5,819 nt of DNA from JBBSQE01 sp038258095. Lineage in GTDB: Bacteria; Actinomycetota; Thermoleophilia; Solirubrobacterales; 70-9. The notes under the pieces are model-generated. The model did not search any database. It was not told the DNA's origin and worked only from the letters and a program-made list of their open reading frames with translations. The stretch's first letter is position 1, and every line of letters begins with the position of its first letter. Where the stretch lies: contig JBBSQE010000180.1 in assembly GCA_038258095.1 (NCBI GenBank), positions 1 to 5,819 of the forward strand, written 5' to 3'. Below are positions 4,926-5,819 of this stretch, in pieces. The position numbers and the translations under genes were made by a program.

Positions 4926-5150
4926 CTAGTCCTGCCGACTCCGGTTGCATCGGGCGCAGGCTGGTCGGAGGTTCGCGAGGGAGTCGTGGCCCTCGTCGAG
5001 GATCGGGATGACGTGATCGACGTCGGTCGCCGGGGCGTGCAGCAGACGCAGGTCCGGCCGTATCGGGCGAACGCCCGGTCACGCTGACGTCGCCACAGCC
5101 GGGGTCAGTGCTCGTGGTGGTGGCCCCGGCGCACAGTGCCCCGAGATTGC
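4926..5150 (-). pseudogene. HNH endonuclease remnant with frameshift(s)
   Basis: On the minus strand the frame ending at TAG 4926-4928 reads TDVDHVIPILDEGHDSLANLRPACARCNRSRQ. This is the core of an HNH nuclease: DH pair, NL, the CxxC zinc knuckle and the second histidine/asparagine region. The preceding part, RDRAFARYGRTCVCC with the first zinc-binding cysteine pair, is in a different frame, and the shift falls at 5037-5038. Further up, ATTTSTDP, which in many short HNH proteins precedes the WRR(Q/L)RDRA segment, is in yet another frame, so a second shift near 5100 is likely; alternatively a TGA at 5105-5107 interrupts the frame. Intact relatives are about 100 residues and belong to phage or mobile DNA. 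The upstream limit is uncertain. Confidence 0.7.
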
Positions 5151-5246
5151 CACGTAATTCGACCTGGGATCGAGAGCATTGGGTCGAGCGCAAGCTGTGC
5201 GAGCGCTCCCATCGGGTGTTAAATGGGTGCCGAAGTGCCGAATTCT

Positions 5247-5266
5247 GAGCGCAACTGAGCGCAACT
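5247..5266. repeat. Tandem 10-bp repeat
   Basis: GAGCGCAACT occurs twice in tandem and is followed by the partial match GTGAGCG. It lies in the non-coding gap between the HNH remnant and repeat copy 4, about 50 bp before the tRNA-like core, and may be a protein-binding site or simple slippage. Confidence 0.5.
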
Positions 5267-5316
5267 GTGAGCGACGAATCCCTGCTCAGCGATGCTTCCG
5301 AGCACAGCTTGCCCTC

Positions 5317-5363
5317 AACTCATAATCCGTAGGTCGAAGGTTCGAGTCCTTCCCGGCCCATCA
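5317..5363 (+). repeat. Partial repeat copy 4: tRNA-Met 3' half only
   Basis: From AACTCATAATCCG to GGCCCATCA this matches the last 47 bp of the 153-bp repeats. Anticodon CAT is at 5321-5323, T stem GAAGG/CCTTC at 5336-5340 with 5348-5352, acceptor strand CCGGCCC at 5353-5359 and discriminator A5360. The match stops abruptly at the two A's before the anticodon loop; the 119-bp block is absent on the left and no tRNA 5' half is present. The tRNA part is nearest to copy 2, but the trailing TCAAA and GCAAACGG flank resembles copy 3. This is what a different half-site (attL versus attR) with the same core would look like. Confidence 0.85.
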
Positions 5364-5392
5364 AAAGCCCTGCAAACGGGGACATTGTCTTG

Positions 5393-5428
5393 CGCGCGAC
5401 AAAATTTCGTCCCGAAATTCGTCCCGGA
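5393..5428 (+). repeat. Diverged tandem 12-mers downstream of copy 4
   Basis: AATTTCGTCCCG followed by AAATTCGTCCCG resembles the tandem AACTTTGTCCC(G/C) pair that opens each full repeat, in the same orientation, but here it lies about 40 bp after the tRNA end instead of before it. A GGGGACA at about 5378, the reverse complement of TGTCCCC, sits between. Recombinase arm sites flanking both sides of a tRNA core are a plausible reading. Confidence 0.5.
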
Positions 5429-5460
5429 CCGCGGGTCCGTAGGTCGGCCCTTTGCTCCCT

Positions 5461-5679
5461 ATGGTGCCGCAGGTGGAGAAGCTCGATTCCAGCGATCCAC
5501 TCCTTTCACCGGCGGAAGTAGCGCGGGAGTGGGGGACCGGCATTCAAACGGTCCTCGACCTGCTGGAAGAAGGCACCCTCAAGAGCTTGGATGATGGTCT
5601 CTTAGCGCTAAGCGGGGAGACCAACGTGCCGACCGTACGCTTGCAGTGCGTCGCGGCCACGTTGATTGAGCCCAGCTAA
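5461..5679 (+). CDS. Small possible helix-turn-helix protein (excisionase-like?)
   Basis: A 72-residue protein. Residues about 15-42, LSPAEVAREWGTGIQTVLDLLEEGTLKS, have the spacing of a MerR/excisionase-type helix-turn-helix (LxxxEVAxxxGxxxxTVxxLLxxGxL). The usual wing residues after it are not obvious; the protein ends in NVPTVRLQCVAATLIEPS. Small proteins of this kind beside attachment sites are often excisionases or regulators, and this one lies about 100 bp from the tRNA-Met core, but that role is inference. The start is uncertain (ATG 5461, GTG 5464 or GTG 5473) and none has a good ribosome-binding site. It may also be a decayed or truncated gene, as the probable transposon begins shortly downstream. 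Confidence 0.45.
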   Translation: MVPQVEKLDSSDPLLSPAEVAREWGTGIQTVLDLLEEGTLKSLDDGLLALSGETNVPTVRLQCVAATLIEPS

Positions 5680-5698
5680 CTAGATGAGTAGTTCCACG

Positions 5699-5728
5699 CC
5701 CCTCAGGCAGCAGGGCGCCTCGAAGGGG
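5699..5728. terminator. Imperfect hairpin after the small HTH-like gene
   Basis: CCCCT (5699-5703) pairs with AGGGG (5724-5728), and AGGC (5705-5708) with GCCT (5717-5720) inside it. It lies 20 bp after the stop at 5679. There is no T-run, so it could be a weak terminator or part of the left end of the following insertion sequence. Confidence 0.3.
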
Positions 5729-5747
5729 ACCTAAGCAGACAGGTCGA

Positions 5748-5778
5748 AGTCGGCGGTGTCTAACCAACACCGTCGACT
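5748..5778. promoter_or_regulatory. 12-bp stem hairpin just before the transposase ribosome-binding site
   Basis: AGTCGGCGGTGT (5748-5759) and ACACCGTCGACT (5767-5778) form a 12-bp stem with one G-T wobble around the 7-nt loop CTAACCA. The Shine-Dalgarno AAAGGAG begins two bases later at 5780. A strong hairpin here would stop transcription entering from outside, or hide the ribosome-binding site in read-through transcripts, a known way insertion sequences limit transposase production. Confidence 0.6.
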
Positions 5779-5791
5779 CAAAGGAGCCACG

Positions 5792-5819
5792 ATGAACGCC
5801 GATCTCGACCTGCTGCTGA
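5792..5819 (+). CDS. Transposase, first 9 codons (probably IS982-type; runs off the window)
   Basis: ATG at 5792 has an excellent Shine-Dalgarno (AAAGGAG at 5780-5786, 5-nt spacer) and reads MNADLDLLL before the window ends. That N-terminus resembles actinobacterial IS982-family transposases, which commonly begin M-N/T-x-D-L-D-x-L-L. Nine residues are too few for certainty, and the catalytic residues lie outside. The hairpin immediately upstream fits an insertion sequence leader. The left terminal inverted repeat of the element could not be identified without its partner. Confidence 0.5.

Overview
The window reads as high-GC actinobacterial DNA. The GC-rich codon use, GTG and TTG starts, and the style of the lipoprotein and hydrolase suggest something near Thermoleophilia/Solirubrobacterales, but no housekeeping or rRNA marker confirms this. 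It looks like an accessory, recombination-driven region: short genes and gene pairs, several broken genes, no chromosomal operon of ordinary metabolism, and the first codons of a transposase at the right edge.

Left third (1-1960): an array of compact cassettes separated by three near-identical 153-bp direct repeats (255-407, 1057-1209, 1808-1960). Each repeat ends in the 3' half of a tRNA-Met(CAU), from the anticodon loop CTCATAA to the discriminator base. It begins with a 119-bp block holding two tandem 12-mers and three degenerate 15-mers at fixed spacing. No copy has a tRNA 5' half, so these look like tRNA-type attachment cores with recombinase arm sites. The cassette before the first repeat holds the end of an unrecognised gene. 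The next carries a HicB-HicA toxin-antitoxin pair beside an antisense DUF2442 remnant. The third carries a DUF4160-DUF2442 pair, a candidate toxin-antitoxin module, on the opposite strand. The layout recalls an integron cassette array, but the boundary is tRNA-derived and no integrase or attC site is visible.

Middle (1961-5316): a longer segment up to a fourth, partial repeat (5317-5363). It holds a two-gene minus-strand operon (lumazine-binding/NTF2-like protein, then alpha/beta hydrolase, ATGA overlap), a frameshifted remnant resembling a DUF6338 membrane protein, a plus-strand lipoprotein, and a frameshifted HNH endonuclease remnant next to a pair of hairpin-forming direct repeats.

Right edge (5317-5819): the fourth tRNA-Met 3' half lacks the 119-bp block upstream, but has similar tandem 12-mers downstream. 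It is followed by a small possible helix-turn-helix protein, a long hairpin, a strong Shine-Dalgarno, and the first codons of a probable IS982-type transposase.

How the parts may fit together is inference: a recombinase acting from outside the window inserts small circles at a tRNA-Met core. Toxin-antitoxin pairs would be retained because their loss is penalised, while other passengers decay.
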